From Mesoaciditoga sp. (lineage in GTDB: Bacteria > Thermotogota > Thermotogae > Mesoaciditogales > Mesoaciditogaceae): a stretch of 53,519 bases of DNA. Under the pieces are notes generated by a model that searched no databases, was not told the origin of the DNA, and saw only the letters and a program-made list of their open reading frames with translations. The stretch lies in NCBI GenBank assembly GCA_015489955.1, contig WFYR01000048.1:1-53519 (forward strand). Direction: 5' to 3'. Positions 29,266 through 37,513 of this stretch are shown in pieces; position 1 is the stretch's first letter; each line of letters begins with the position of its first letter. The translations under genes and the position numbers were made by a program.

Positions 29266-30581
29266 ACATAAATACCGCTTTTTTGGAAAGAAAAGACGGA
29301 GACTTTGAATGGCTCGGCAAAAAGCTTATCCAATTCGGAATAAAAACGGTAAGTGTGGAAGACTTCAACGATCTTTTTGATTTGAACAGCGAAATTTTAA
29401 AAGCCGGAGGTGCTGATTTTAAAGGGATTGATCTTGTCGCCATAGATTTAGGCGAAAATCCGACAAAGCTGAATGAAGAACGCATACTTTCAGACATCGA
29501 GCCATGGAAATATGCCGTTATTTATTCGGCAGTGAAAAATTACCGTAATTCTATTGTGTTAGTGGATAGTGACGATTTTGAAAGGGTTATAGAGTCCATA
29601 GATGAGTGCGGAGATGTAACTCTTCAAGACAGAAGAATGTTGTCTTTGAAGGCCATGTACCGTCTTTTAAGAATAAATTCTCTTACCCATAAGGAATTAA
29701 GTGAAGTCTTCGCCGCGGAGAAATTTGAGACCGTCATATTAGAAGAAATCGTTCCATTAAGGTACGGTGAAAATCCACACCAGTACGCGCACATTTCAAA
29801 AATAGCCAAAGAGAAAGCCTTTTTTGATTTCTTGGACGAAGATCAACTTCTTGGAATGAGCTACAACAATTTGATAGATCTTCATCTGGCTTTAAGTGTT
29901 TTGAAAAATCTTAGGGCTCCATTTGTGGTTAGGGTTCACCATGGAAGTGTGGTTGATGTTGTTAACAAAAACTTCAATTTCTCAAAGGTTCGTGGGGTAT
30001 TGGCAACCAATTTTGTTAACGAGAAACTTGTAACTTCATTAAAAGAGAATGATTTGGATGTTCTTGCTGTACCCGAAGGAAGCGATGTAAAAGTGAAAGC
30101 TAAGAGAGTAGTTAAATTCAACGAAGAGTTTCTCTCATTTTCCAAGAGAGAATACAGGTTTTTAGATGGAAATTTTTTGGTTCAAACTTCCGACGATCTC
30201 GAAGAAATGAGATTTTCTTCTGACAACGACGATCCGCAGTACCGATGGGCTAGCGTTATCGCTTCTTTGTCTAATTCAATGGCATGTTGCATTTTCAAAG
30301 AAGGTGAAATGATATCATTGGGAAGCGGTCAACCGGATCAAATAGACGCCTTGGAAATAGCTTTGCTGCGCGCTAAAAGACACTCAAAAGACGTTCAAAA
30401 TGCGATCTTTGCTTTTGATGGGCCCATAAAAGACGAAAAAGTTTTGAAAAGGCTTGAAGAAGTGGGAAGTGGTACCGTGATACAGCCGGGAGGCTCGAAA
30501 ATGGACACGCTGGTTAAAGAGAGGTTGGAAAACGCTAATATAAAATTGATCTTTACAGGTAAAAGGAGATTCAAACATTGA
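29262..30581 (+). CDS. PurH-like protein (AICARFT/IMPCHase fold), divergent and probably not a normal PurH
   Basis: RYGENPHQYAHI, MSYNNLIDLHLAL, SLSNSMACCIFKEGEMISLGSGQPDQIDA, GTVIQPGGSKMD and FTGKRRFKH match PurH; catalytic motifs are missing (see findings). Confidence 0.78.
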   Translation: MNINTAFLERKDGDFEWLGKKLIQFGIKTVSVEDFNDLFDLNSEILKAGGADFKGIDLVAIDLGENPTKLNEERILSDIEPWKYAVIYSAVKNYRNSIVLVDSDDFERVIESIDECGDVTLQDRRMLSLKAMYRLLRINSLTHKELSEVFAAEKFETVILEEIVPLRYGENPHQYAHISKIAKEKAFFDFLDEDQLLGMSYNNLIDLHLALSVLKNLRAPFVVRVHHGSVVDVVNKNFNFSKVRGVLATNFVNEKLVTSLKENDLDVLAVPEGSDVKVKAKRVVKFNEEFLSFSKREYRFLDGNFLVQTSDDLEEMRFSSDNDDPQYRWASVIASLSNSMACCIFKEGEMISLGSGQPDQIDALEIALLRAKRHSKDVQNAIFAFDGPIKDEKVLKRLEEVGSGTVIQPGGSKMDTLVKERLENANIKLIFTGKRRFKH

Positions 30582-31588
30582 AAAGGATCGGCATAGTCGG
30601 ACTTGGAACGGTTGGTGGGGGCTTCTACGAACTTGCCAAAGAAAGAAGAGAATTTGTCATTCACAAAGTATTAAATCGTTCTGAGTCGAAATATCTCGTT
30701 CACAATGTAAAAAGTCAGGCGATTGCTAAAAATATCCAAGATTTGATAGAGGAAGTTGATATCGTTGTTGAAACTGTTGGTGGGACAGACTTTGCTTATA
30801 AACTTATTAAAGAGGCTTTGAAAAAAGGAAAGAACGTGGTTACTGCCAATAAGGCTCTTATCGCATCGAAGGGCGTAGAGATTATGAGATTGGCCGAAAA
30901 AAACAACGCAAAAGTGATGTTCGGTGCAAGTGTAGGCGGTGGAATGCCGGCGTTGAGAAATTTGAAGTACCATTCTTACGGAAAAATAAAAAAGTTATAT
31001 GGCATCCTGAACGCCACTTCCAATTTCATTTTATCGAAGATGGTCAATGGAATGCCTATGGAAGAAGCCGTAAAGATTGCCCAAGAAAAAGGATATGCCG
31101 AACAGGATCCAAGCGATGATATCAACGGTTTAGATGCCGCGCGCAAAGCTTCCATAATGTGCGGTTTAGTTAGCAAAAGAATTCCGAAACTTGAATCTTT
31201 TACAATAGAACCCATAACAAATGTGAATGTGAAAAAGCTCGAATATGCAAAAAAACTAAAGAGCGTTGTAAAGCCGATAATTTACATCTCATTTGAAGAA
31301 AAAATCAAGATGTTTGTCGGTCCCGTTGCCATTCCAAAGTACTCCCGCATCGCAAGGGTAGATAAAACTGAGAATTGCTTGGTGATAGAAGGAGAAAGTG
31401 GCATTAATTTTTTGAGCGGTGTTGGAGCAGGACAGAATCCAACCGCTTTTGCTGTAATGGCAGACGTTCTTTCAATAATAAACGATGAAAATATGAACGT
31501 TGATTTTGAAAGCTACATAGATTCAAGAATTGGTGAACCTGATTTGGACACTTTTGAAGGATTGAAAATATTCAGACCTTCTATTTGA
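30578..31588 (+). CDS. hom: Homoserine dehydrogenase (no ACT domain)
   Basis: GIVGLGTVGGGFYEL, NVVTANKALIA, LYGILNATSNFILSKM, DPSDDINGLDAARKASIM; TTGA overlap with the previous gene. Confidence 0.9.
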   Translation: MKRIGIVGLGTVGGGFYELAKERREFVIHKVLNRSESKYLVHNVKSQAIAKNIQDLIEEVDIVVETVGGTDFAYKLIKEALKKGKNVVTANKALIASKGVEIMRLAEKNNAKVMFGASVGGGMPALRNLKYHSYGKIKKLYGILNATSNFILSKMVNGMPMEEAVKIAQEKGYAEQDPSDDINGLDAARKASIMCGLVSKRIPKLESFTIEPITNVNVKKLEYAKKLKSVVKPIIYISFEEKIKMFVGPVAIPKYSRIARVDKTENCLVIEGESGINFLSGVGAGQNPTAFAVMADVLSIINDENMNVDFESYIDSRIGEPDLDTFEGLKIFRPSI

Positions 31589-31597
31589 GCTTGTTCT

Positions 31598-31621
31598 GAT
31601 CGATGCCGTTCGATCTTTTTT
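31598..31621 (+). terminator. Intrinsic terminator after hom, between convergent genes
   Basis: GATCGA-tgccgt-TCGATC followed by TTTTTT. Confidence 0.65.
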
Positions 31622-31625
31622 ATCT

Positions 31626-32447
31626 TCAACGATCCTCGGCGTGGTCAATTATCCAATCTACAATAGTTTTTCTGAATTCAGTCCTGTGTTGTGGATCGCA
31701 AAATATTTCGTGGTATGCTCCTTTAAACACTTTAAGTTTTTTATCCTTGGAAGCCACTTCTAAAAATAGCCTTTTAGTTCCTCTGGGAGGAACCACCTTA
31801 TCGTTTTCACCGGCCAAAAAAAGTATTGGAAGAGACAAAGACCTGGCCTTCTCAAAAGTTATTTGAACGTTTTTAAACAATTCACTTGCCAGCCGGGCGC
31901 TTATTTTTGAATGAACTAACGGATCTTCTGTGTACTTTCTAACCGTCTCTTCATTTCTTGAAAGTGTGTGGGGATCTATACCATTCGAAAAAGTAAAAGT
32001 GGGAAAGAGAACTGAAGTGATCTTTACAACGAACTTCAAAATAGAGGGCACGTTATCAGAAACAAAGGCACCACTTGAAAGGATTAGCCCATTTATAGTG
32101 TTTGGGTATTCTTCCGCGTAGCGCGCGGCTATTAGCCCTCCAAGGCTATGTCCTAACATGAAAAGAGGAAATTCATCTTTTTCCATTTCCACAAAGGATT
32201 TGAGATCTTTCAAAAACAAATTAAATGAATCAACATGTCCCTTCTTAGTTGAATTCTTGCCATGACCCCTTTGATCAAATCCGATCATTTCTATTCCGGC
32301 ATCGTTAAAATCTTTTGATATCGCGTCGTAACGTCCAACATGTTCTCCAAGGCCATGCACTATTACAAGCTTGAACTTCTTTTTAGAAGCTGGCCATTTT
32401 ACCATTCGAGTACTTTTTCCATTTAAAGTTATATTTTTTTCCTCCAT
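31626..32447 (-). CDS. Alpha/beta hydrolase (monoacylglycerol lipase-like)
   Basis: VHGLGEHVGRY, GFDQRGHGKN, LGHSLGGLIAARYA; SD GGAGGG before ATG 32447 (ORF track opens at 32489). Confidence 0.9.
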   Translation of the reverse strand: MEEKNITLNGKSTRMVKWPASKKKFKLVIVHGLGEHVGRYDAISKDFNDAGIEMIGFDQRGHGKNSTKKGHVDSFNLFLKDLKSFVEMEKDEFPLFMLGHSLGGLIAARYAEEYPNTINGLILSSGAFVSDNVPSILKFVVKITSVLFPTFTFSNGIDPHTLSRNEETVRKYTEDPLVHSKISARLASELFKNVQITFEKARSLSLPILFLAGENDKVVPPRGTKRLFLEVASKDKKLKVFKGAYHEIFCDPQHRTEFRKTIVDWIIDHAEDR

Positions 32448-32530
32448 TTTTCCCTCCATCTGTATGAAAAAGCTCCGAAACCCCAACAAATTTGAAATCT
32501 CACGTTGTACATGAAAATTGCAAAAGACAC

Positions 32531-32737
32531 TTTTTGCAATGCTTTGTAACTTTGAAGCGCATGATAAGTTAAGCCATTTGTATTTTACACTAAAAATTTT
32601 CTTGATGAAACCTCTTCGTCAACTACGTTGGTGCTACTTTTAGCTTTGTAAAGGGAATTGAAAGGACTGTTTTTCAAATGAAATTTCTTTTTGAAGTACT
32701 TTGTAACAGACGCATATGATGAGATGAGTTGTTAAGT
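32531..32737. repeat. Diverged direct repeat pair in an intergenic region
   Basis: TTTTTGcaatgCTTTGTAACtttgaagCGCATGATaagttaag (from 32531) vs TTTTTGaagtaCTTTGTAACagaCGCATATGATgagatgagttgttaag (ending ~32737). Confidence 0.45.
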
Positions 32738-32808
32738 TCTTAAACTTAACACACGGTGAGTAAAAAGTTGATACGCATTTCGTGGTAAAATTAGTATGGT
32801 GAACTTTT

Positions 32809-33330
32809 ATGATGAACGTATCAAAATTGGGATTTGAAAATCCTATTTTACACTACAAATTGGATCCGGGAGAAATGGGAGTTGCGTCTCCTTCCTCTGC
32901 CATGTTAAGCATCAGTAGAGTAGCTGGTCACGAGACGGGAAACGCGGTTAGAATGTGGGCGGAAGCCATCGCGAATGGTGGTTACGTGATATATTCAGCC
33001 ATAACGCTGGATATGAGAAAGAGGGGAGCTTTTCTGGCGGCGGTGGCTGGAAAGACGACGGTGGAAGTTTACTATCCGCATGGAAAAAGAGGAGAAAGCT
33101 ATATCAATGGCAAAAAGAAAACAAGTGATTTTTTTCCAATCCGAAATGTGGAAATGAAATTAAAGACGGCGTTAAACACTTTGAGGAATTTGCTTAAAAA
33201 CACGACGGATCCCGCAGAGAGAGAAAGAATCAAAAGAAAGATCTCTCAAATTGAGAAAGCCATTAACATGTTAAGAATGGGAAATATACCCATTCATAAT
33301 ATGGAAAGTTTGGTGAATGTCTATGCGTAA
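32809..33330 (+). CDS. Conserved-looking protein of unknown function; tentative resemblance to the SprA-related / putative metalloprotease family
   Basis: Complete 173-aa ORF; VAGHETGNAVRMWAEAIANGGYVIYSAITLDM...AAVAGKTTVEVYYP resembles the layout of that family without a complete HExxH. Confidence 0.6.
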   Translation: MMNVSKLGFENPILHYKLDPGEMGVASPSSAMLSISRVAGHETGNAVRMWAEAIANGGYVIYSAITLDMRKRGAFLAAVAGKTTVEVYYPHGKRGESYINGKKKTSDFFPIRNVEMKLKTALNTLRNLLKNTTDPAERERIKRKISQIEKAINMLRMGNIPIHNMESLVNVYA

Positions 33331-33859
33331 AGCACTTATGGTTGTGGACATGCAAAATGATTTTGTCACTAAAAATGGGGCGCTTTATTTTGAAAAAGCC
33401 GAAAGTGTAAAACCAGTTGTTTTAGATTGCGTTAAAAAATACATAGAAAACAACGCCCCAATTATCTTTACTCAAGACTGGCACGATGAGGACGATAAAG
33501 AATTTAATATTTTTCCAAAGCATTGTATTAAAGATACTTGGGGAGCTCAGTTGTTTGATAGCTTAAAGAAAGTAGCGGAAGGATACGATAACGCTTTTTT
33601 TGTGAAAAAGAGAAAGTATTCCGCTTTTTACCAAACTAACTTGGATGAAAAGTTAAAGACACTCTCTCCAAAAACTGTTGAAGTCTGTGGGGTAACCACA
33701 AATATTTGTGTGCTTTTCAACGTTGAGGAGTTGAGAAATAGAGATTTTGAAGTAATCGTGTATGAAAATGCTGTAGCTTCTTACGACGATAATTTACATG
33801 ATTTTGCAATTCAACAAATAAAAGACGTGCTTGGAGCCAAAATATGTACATGGAGGTGA
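33317..33859 (+). CDS. Nicotinamidase-like cysteine hydrolase (isochorismatase family)
   Basis: MVVDMQNDFV (Asp), VKKRKYSAFYQT (Lys), VCGVTTNICVLF (Cys); adjacent to nicotinate phosphoribosyltransferase. Confidence 0.9.
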   Translation: MSMRKALMVVDMQNDFVTKNGALYFEKAESVKPVVLDCVKKYIENNAPIIFTQDWHDEDDKEFNIFPKHCIKDTWGAQLFDSLKKVAEGYDNAFFVKKRKYSAFYQTNLDEKLKTLSPKTVEVCGVTTNICVLFNVEELRNRDFEVIVYENAVASYDDNLHDFAIQQIKDVLGAKICTWR

Positions 33860-33863
33860 GCTT

Positions 33864-35144
33864 GTGAGAGCTCAAAGGCTTGATCCGAGAGTTTTCAAAG
33901 TACCCATTGATAGGATAAGAGCGGGTTATTACTCGGATAAATACTTTACAAGATACGTGGAAGTTTTGAAGAAAGATGATCACCATCCAAAGGTGCTTTA
34001 TCAATTTTTTCCAAGAAGAGACGCCGTAATCGTTGGTATAGATGAAGCTCTGGCAATATTGAAAATGTGCACAGGTTATTATAAAGACGAAGAAAAAGCC
34101 GATTCTCTTTTCAAAGAATTACTTAAAGCGGAACGTGAATTGCAAGATGCTGTTTACGTCATGGACAGAAAAGAAATTGAAAAAGCGAACCGCAAAAGGT
34201 GGGATTTGCGTGAATCTCTTAACAACTTGTGGGTGGACAAATTTTCTGAGATAGAAGTTAAAGCCCTTTACGATGGCGAAGAGGCAAAAAATATGGAAGC
34301 CATAATGACAATCGAAGGAGATCCAACTTATTTCGGATACTTGGAAACCGTGTTGCTTGGAGTAATAGCAAGAGGTAGTTCCACCGCAACAGCTGTCAAG
34401 AAAGTTGCGAAAGTTGCAAATGGAAAACCCATTTTATTTTTCTCCGCGCGCTTTGATCACTATTGGGTTCAGGCGACAGATGGTTACGCCGCTTTTAAAT
34501 CTGGAGCAGATGTCGTTTCAACAGATGCAAATGCCGATTATTGGGGAGCTGAAGCGACCGGAACAGTTCCTCATGCACTAATAGCGGCTTATGATGGATC
34601 CACTTCGAAAGCTGCCATAAAATTCGATCAATACATTCCATCTCATGTTAACAGGATCATTCTTGTCGATTGGGAAAACGATGTCATAGGTACAACGAAG
34701 AAGATGCTTCAGAGCTTTTACGAATACGTCACCGGTGAAAAGTACAGAGAAGGTTCTCCTCTACAAAAAATAATAGGTCCCGGAAAGAACAAGATATGGG
34801 GAGTAAGATTTGATACTTCCGGTACGTTAAGAGATGTGTCAGTTACTCCTATCGGAGAGATGTCTCTGGGGGTTTGCCCTGAGCTTGTCTGGAAAGCGAG
34901 AAAGGAATTTGATTCTATGGGTTTGGAAAACCTTAAAATAATAGTTTCCGGTGGATTCAATGCCGATAAGATAGCGCTTTTTGAAAAGTTAAAAGTTCCG
35001 GTGGACGCGTACGGAGTGGGATCTTCACTTCTTAAGGAAAAAGTAGATATCACGGCAGATATAGTTGAAGTGAATGGAAAGCCTTGTGCGAAGGTGGGGA
35101 GGAAAAAAGCGGATCTTTCACGATTGGAAAAAGTCGAATATTGA
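33864..35144 (+). CDS. Nicotinate phosphoribosyltransferase
   Basis: ARFDHYWVQATDGYAAFKSGADVVSTDANADYWGAEATGTVPHALIAAY, GVRFDTSGTLRDVS; SD GGAGGTGA before GTG 33864. Confidence 0.9.
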   Translation: MRAQRLDPRVFKVPIDRIRAGYYSDKYFTRYVEVLKKDDHHPKVLYQFFPRRDAVIVGIDEALAILKMCTGYYKDEEKADSLFKELLKAERELQDAVYVMDRKEIEKANRKRWDLRESLNNLWVDKFSEIEVKALYDGEEAKNMEAIMTIEGDPTYFGYLETVLLGVIARGSSTATAVKKVAKVANGKPILFFSARFDHYWVQATDGYAAFKSGADVVSTDANADYWGAEATGTVPHALIAAYDGSTSKAAIKFDQYIPSHVNRIILVDWENDVIGTTKKMLQSFYEYVTGEKYREGSPLQKIIGPGKNKIWGVRFDTSGTLRDVSVTPIGEMSLGVCPELVWKARKEFDSMGLENLKIIVSGGFNADKIALFEKLKVPVDAYGVGSSLLKEKVDITADIVEVNGKPCAKVGRKKADLSRLEKVEY

Positions 35145-35205
35145 ATACAAATGGCACAGAGAATTATGAAGACGGTAAGGTCAAATTAGGAGGTGTACTG
35201 AATAA

Positions 35206-36084
35206 ATGAATGAAAAAGGAACATGGGTTGTAAAAGAAGGTTTTGCGGATATGTTTAAAAATGGAGTGATAATGGATGTTACCACTCCGGAGCAGGCCAA
35301 GATAGCCGAAGAGGCTGGTGCCGTTGCGGTTATGGCTTTGGAAAGGGTTCCCGCGGACATAAGAAAAGCCGGCGGAGTGGCGCGAATGGCAGATGTAGGT
35401 CTCATACACAAGATAATGGATGCCGTTTCCATTCCGGTTATGGCGAAAGTAAGAATAGGACATATCGCAGAAGCGAGGATTTTAGAAGCGTTAGGAGTTG
35501 ACTTTATAGATGAAAGTGAAGTCCTTACACCTGCAGACGATAAATACCATATAAACAAGCACGAATTCAACGTTCCCTTTGTTTGCGGCGCGCGAGATCT
35601 TGGAGAGGCTCTGAGAAGAATTTCAGAAGGAGCCGCAATGATAAGAACAAAAGGTGAAGCTGGGACGGGTAACATTGTGGAAGCCGTTAAACATATGAGA
35701 ACTGTTATGGATGCGATAAGAAGGTTGAAATTCATGGCTGATGAAGAGCTTTCTGCTTTTGCAAAGGAAATACGCGCTCCGTTAGAACTTGTCAGGATTG
35801 TTAAAGAAAGAGGAAGACTACCAGTGGTGAATTTTGCGGCAGGTGGGGTCGCAACCCCTGCAGATGCCGCCTTGATGATGTTACTCGGAGCAGATGGGGT
35901 TTTCGTTGGATCTGGAATATTCAAATCTTCCAACCCTCCAAAAATGGCAAACGCCATAGTGCAAGCAGTTCTTCATTACGACGATCCTGATGAACTTGTT
36001 AGAATAAGTGAAGGAATAGGCCAGGCTATGGAAGGTCAAGAAATAGCCACTTTAAGCGAAAAATTGCAAGAAAGAGGTTGGTAA
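35206..36084 (+). CDS. pdxS: Pyridoxal 5'-phosphate synthase lyase subunit PdxS
   Basis: [42 protein letters not shown] and [19 protein letters not shown]. Confidence 0.98.
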   Translation: MNEKGTWVVKEGFADMFKNGVIMDVTTPEQAKIAEEAGAVAVMALERVPADIRKAGGVARMADVGLIHKIMDAVSIPVMAKVRIGHIAEARILEALGVDFIDESEVLTPADDKYHINKHEFNVPFVCGARDLGEALRRISEGAAMIRTKGEAGTGNIVEAVKHMRTVMDAIRRLKFMADEELSAFAKEIRAPLELVRIVKERGRLPVVNFAAGGVATPADAALMMLLGADGVFVGSGIFKSSNPPKMANAIVQAVLHYDDPDELVRISEGIGQAMEGQEIATLSEKLQERGW

Positions 36085-36085
36085 A

Positions 36086-36116
36086 AAATTGGGCATACTT
36101 TGTGTATGCCCAATTT
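36086..36116 (+). terminator. Strong hairpin between pdxS and pdxT (terminator/attenuator or processing stem)
   Basis: 13-bp perfect stem AAATTGGGCATAC-TTTGT-GTATGCCCAATTT starting 1 nt after the pdxS stop; not followed by a clean U-tract. Confidence 0.65.
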
Positions 36117-36180
36117 CTTCAATTTTGAATGTGAATTTGATAGAGAAAGGGGAGAGAGGCCACTCGTTGGCCGCTTTGTT

Positions 36181-36765
36181 ATGAAAATAGGTGTTTTGGG
36201 AATGCAAGGTGACATAGAAGAACATCTCAACATGCTGGAAAAATTAGATGTGCCAGCGATAAGGGTAAAATCATCCAAGCATCTCAACTCCATCGATGGC
36301 CTAATAATTCCGGGTGGAGAAAGCACAACAATGGTAAAGCTTTTGAAAAAAACGGGGCTCTTTGATGAATTAAAGCAAAAAATAGAAAACGGTCTTCCCG
36401 TTTACGGAACGTGCGCAGGTATGATACTTCTTGCCAAAGAAATAGTTTCTCATCCGGAACAGGATTCCCTTAAAGCGTTGGATATAGCGGTTAACAGGAA
36501 CGGTTACGGCAGACAGGTTGATTCTTTCGAGGTCGATATTCCAATTCCAATTCTCGGAGAAAAGCCATTTAAGGCCATCTTCATTCGCGCTCCTAAGATA
36601 ACAAGGGTTGGAAACGACGTGGATGTGCTTGCCAAATACGGTGAAACACCCGTTATGGTAAGAAAAGACAATATTTTTGCGTCATCCTTTCATCCTGAAA
36701 TTACGAACGACACGCGCATTCATGAACTTTTCCTAAAGGTGGTAGAAAATGCTGCTCGCCGTTGA
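36181..36765 (+). CDS. pdxT: Pyridoxal 5'-phosphate synthase glutaminase subunit PdxT
   Basis: MKIGVLGMQGDIEEHL, GLIIPGGESTTM, YGTCAGMILLA, ASSFHPEI; ATG 36181, not the ORF track start 36100. Confidence 0.96.
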   Translation: MKIGVLGMQGDIEEHLNMLEKLDVPAIRVKSSKHLNSIDGLIIPGGESTTMVKLLKKTGLFDELKQKIENGLPVYGTCAGMILLAKEIVSHPEQDSLKALDIAVNRNGYGRQVDSFEVDIPIPILGEKPFKAIFIRAPKITRVGNDVDVLAKYGETPVMVRKDNIFASSFHPEITNDTRIHELFLKVVENAARR

Positions 36766-37513
36766 TGTCGGCAATACACACACGGTTTTGGGACTTTTTG
36801 ATGGTGAACAAAACGTGAGCAACTGGAGGATTGCTACTTCTCACATTGCGACAGAAGACGAATTTATGGTTAACGTTAACAATCTTATAAACTTTTCGAG
36901 CAAATCTTTTGATGATATCGAAGCTATGTGTGTAGCTTCCGTAGTTCCAAGTGTTAACAACGTCTTTTTGTACTTTGCAAAGAAGTACTTGCATTCTGAT
37001 CCGATGTTCATTACCACAGAGAGTGTTGACTGGATAGAGTGGAACGTTTACACACCGAGTGAGATTGGAGCTGACAGGATCGCAAACATCATTGCTGCAA
37101 AGAAGGAATTTAAAAAAGACGTTGTTGTCGTTGATTTTGGAACCGCAATAACACTGGACGTTGTAACCGACAAATACGAAGGAGGCTCCATACTCATAGG
37201 TCCACGCACTTCGCTAAAGGCCCTTTTTTCAAATGCGGCGAAATTGCCTGCAGTTTCTGAAAAGTTACCTTCTTCTGCCGTTGGAAAAGACACCCCTTCG
37301 AATATACAATCCGGCACAATGCTGGGCACTTCCTTTGCCATCGATGGTCTTGTAGAAGCTTACGAACAAGAACTCTCAAAAAGCTTTAAAGTGGTTGCCA
37401 CGGGTGGAGAAGGAAACCTTTTTTCCCAAATATGCGCCAGGATAGAAGTGTACGATCCACTTCTAACTTTGAAGGGTATTTCATATTACTACGAAGAGTT
37501 GAAAAAAAGATGA
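36749..37513 (+). CDS. coaX: Type III pantothenate kinase
   Basis: MLLAVDVGNTHTVLGLFDG, EIGADRIANIIAA, VVDFGTAITLDVV. Confidence 0.95.
   Translation: MLLAVDVGNTHTVLGLFDGEQNVSNWRIATSHIATEDEFMVNVNNLINFSSKSFDDIEAMCVASVVPSVNNVFLYFAKKYLHSDPMFITTESVDWIEWNVYTPSEIGADRIANIIAAKKEFKKDVVVVDFGTAITLDVVTDKYEGGSILIGPRTSLKALFSNAAKLPAVSEKLPSSAVGKDTPSNIQSGTMLGTSFAIDGLVEAYEQELSKSFKVVATGGEGNLFSQICARIEVYDPLLTLKGISYYYEELKKR

Noticed and set aside
35181-35957. 258-aa minus-strand ORF
   Set aside because: Fully antisense to the clear pdxS gene, low-complexity Ser/Ala/Pro-rich shadow composition.
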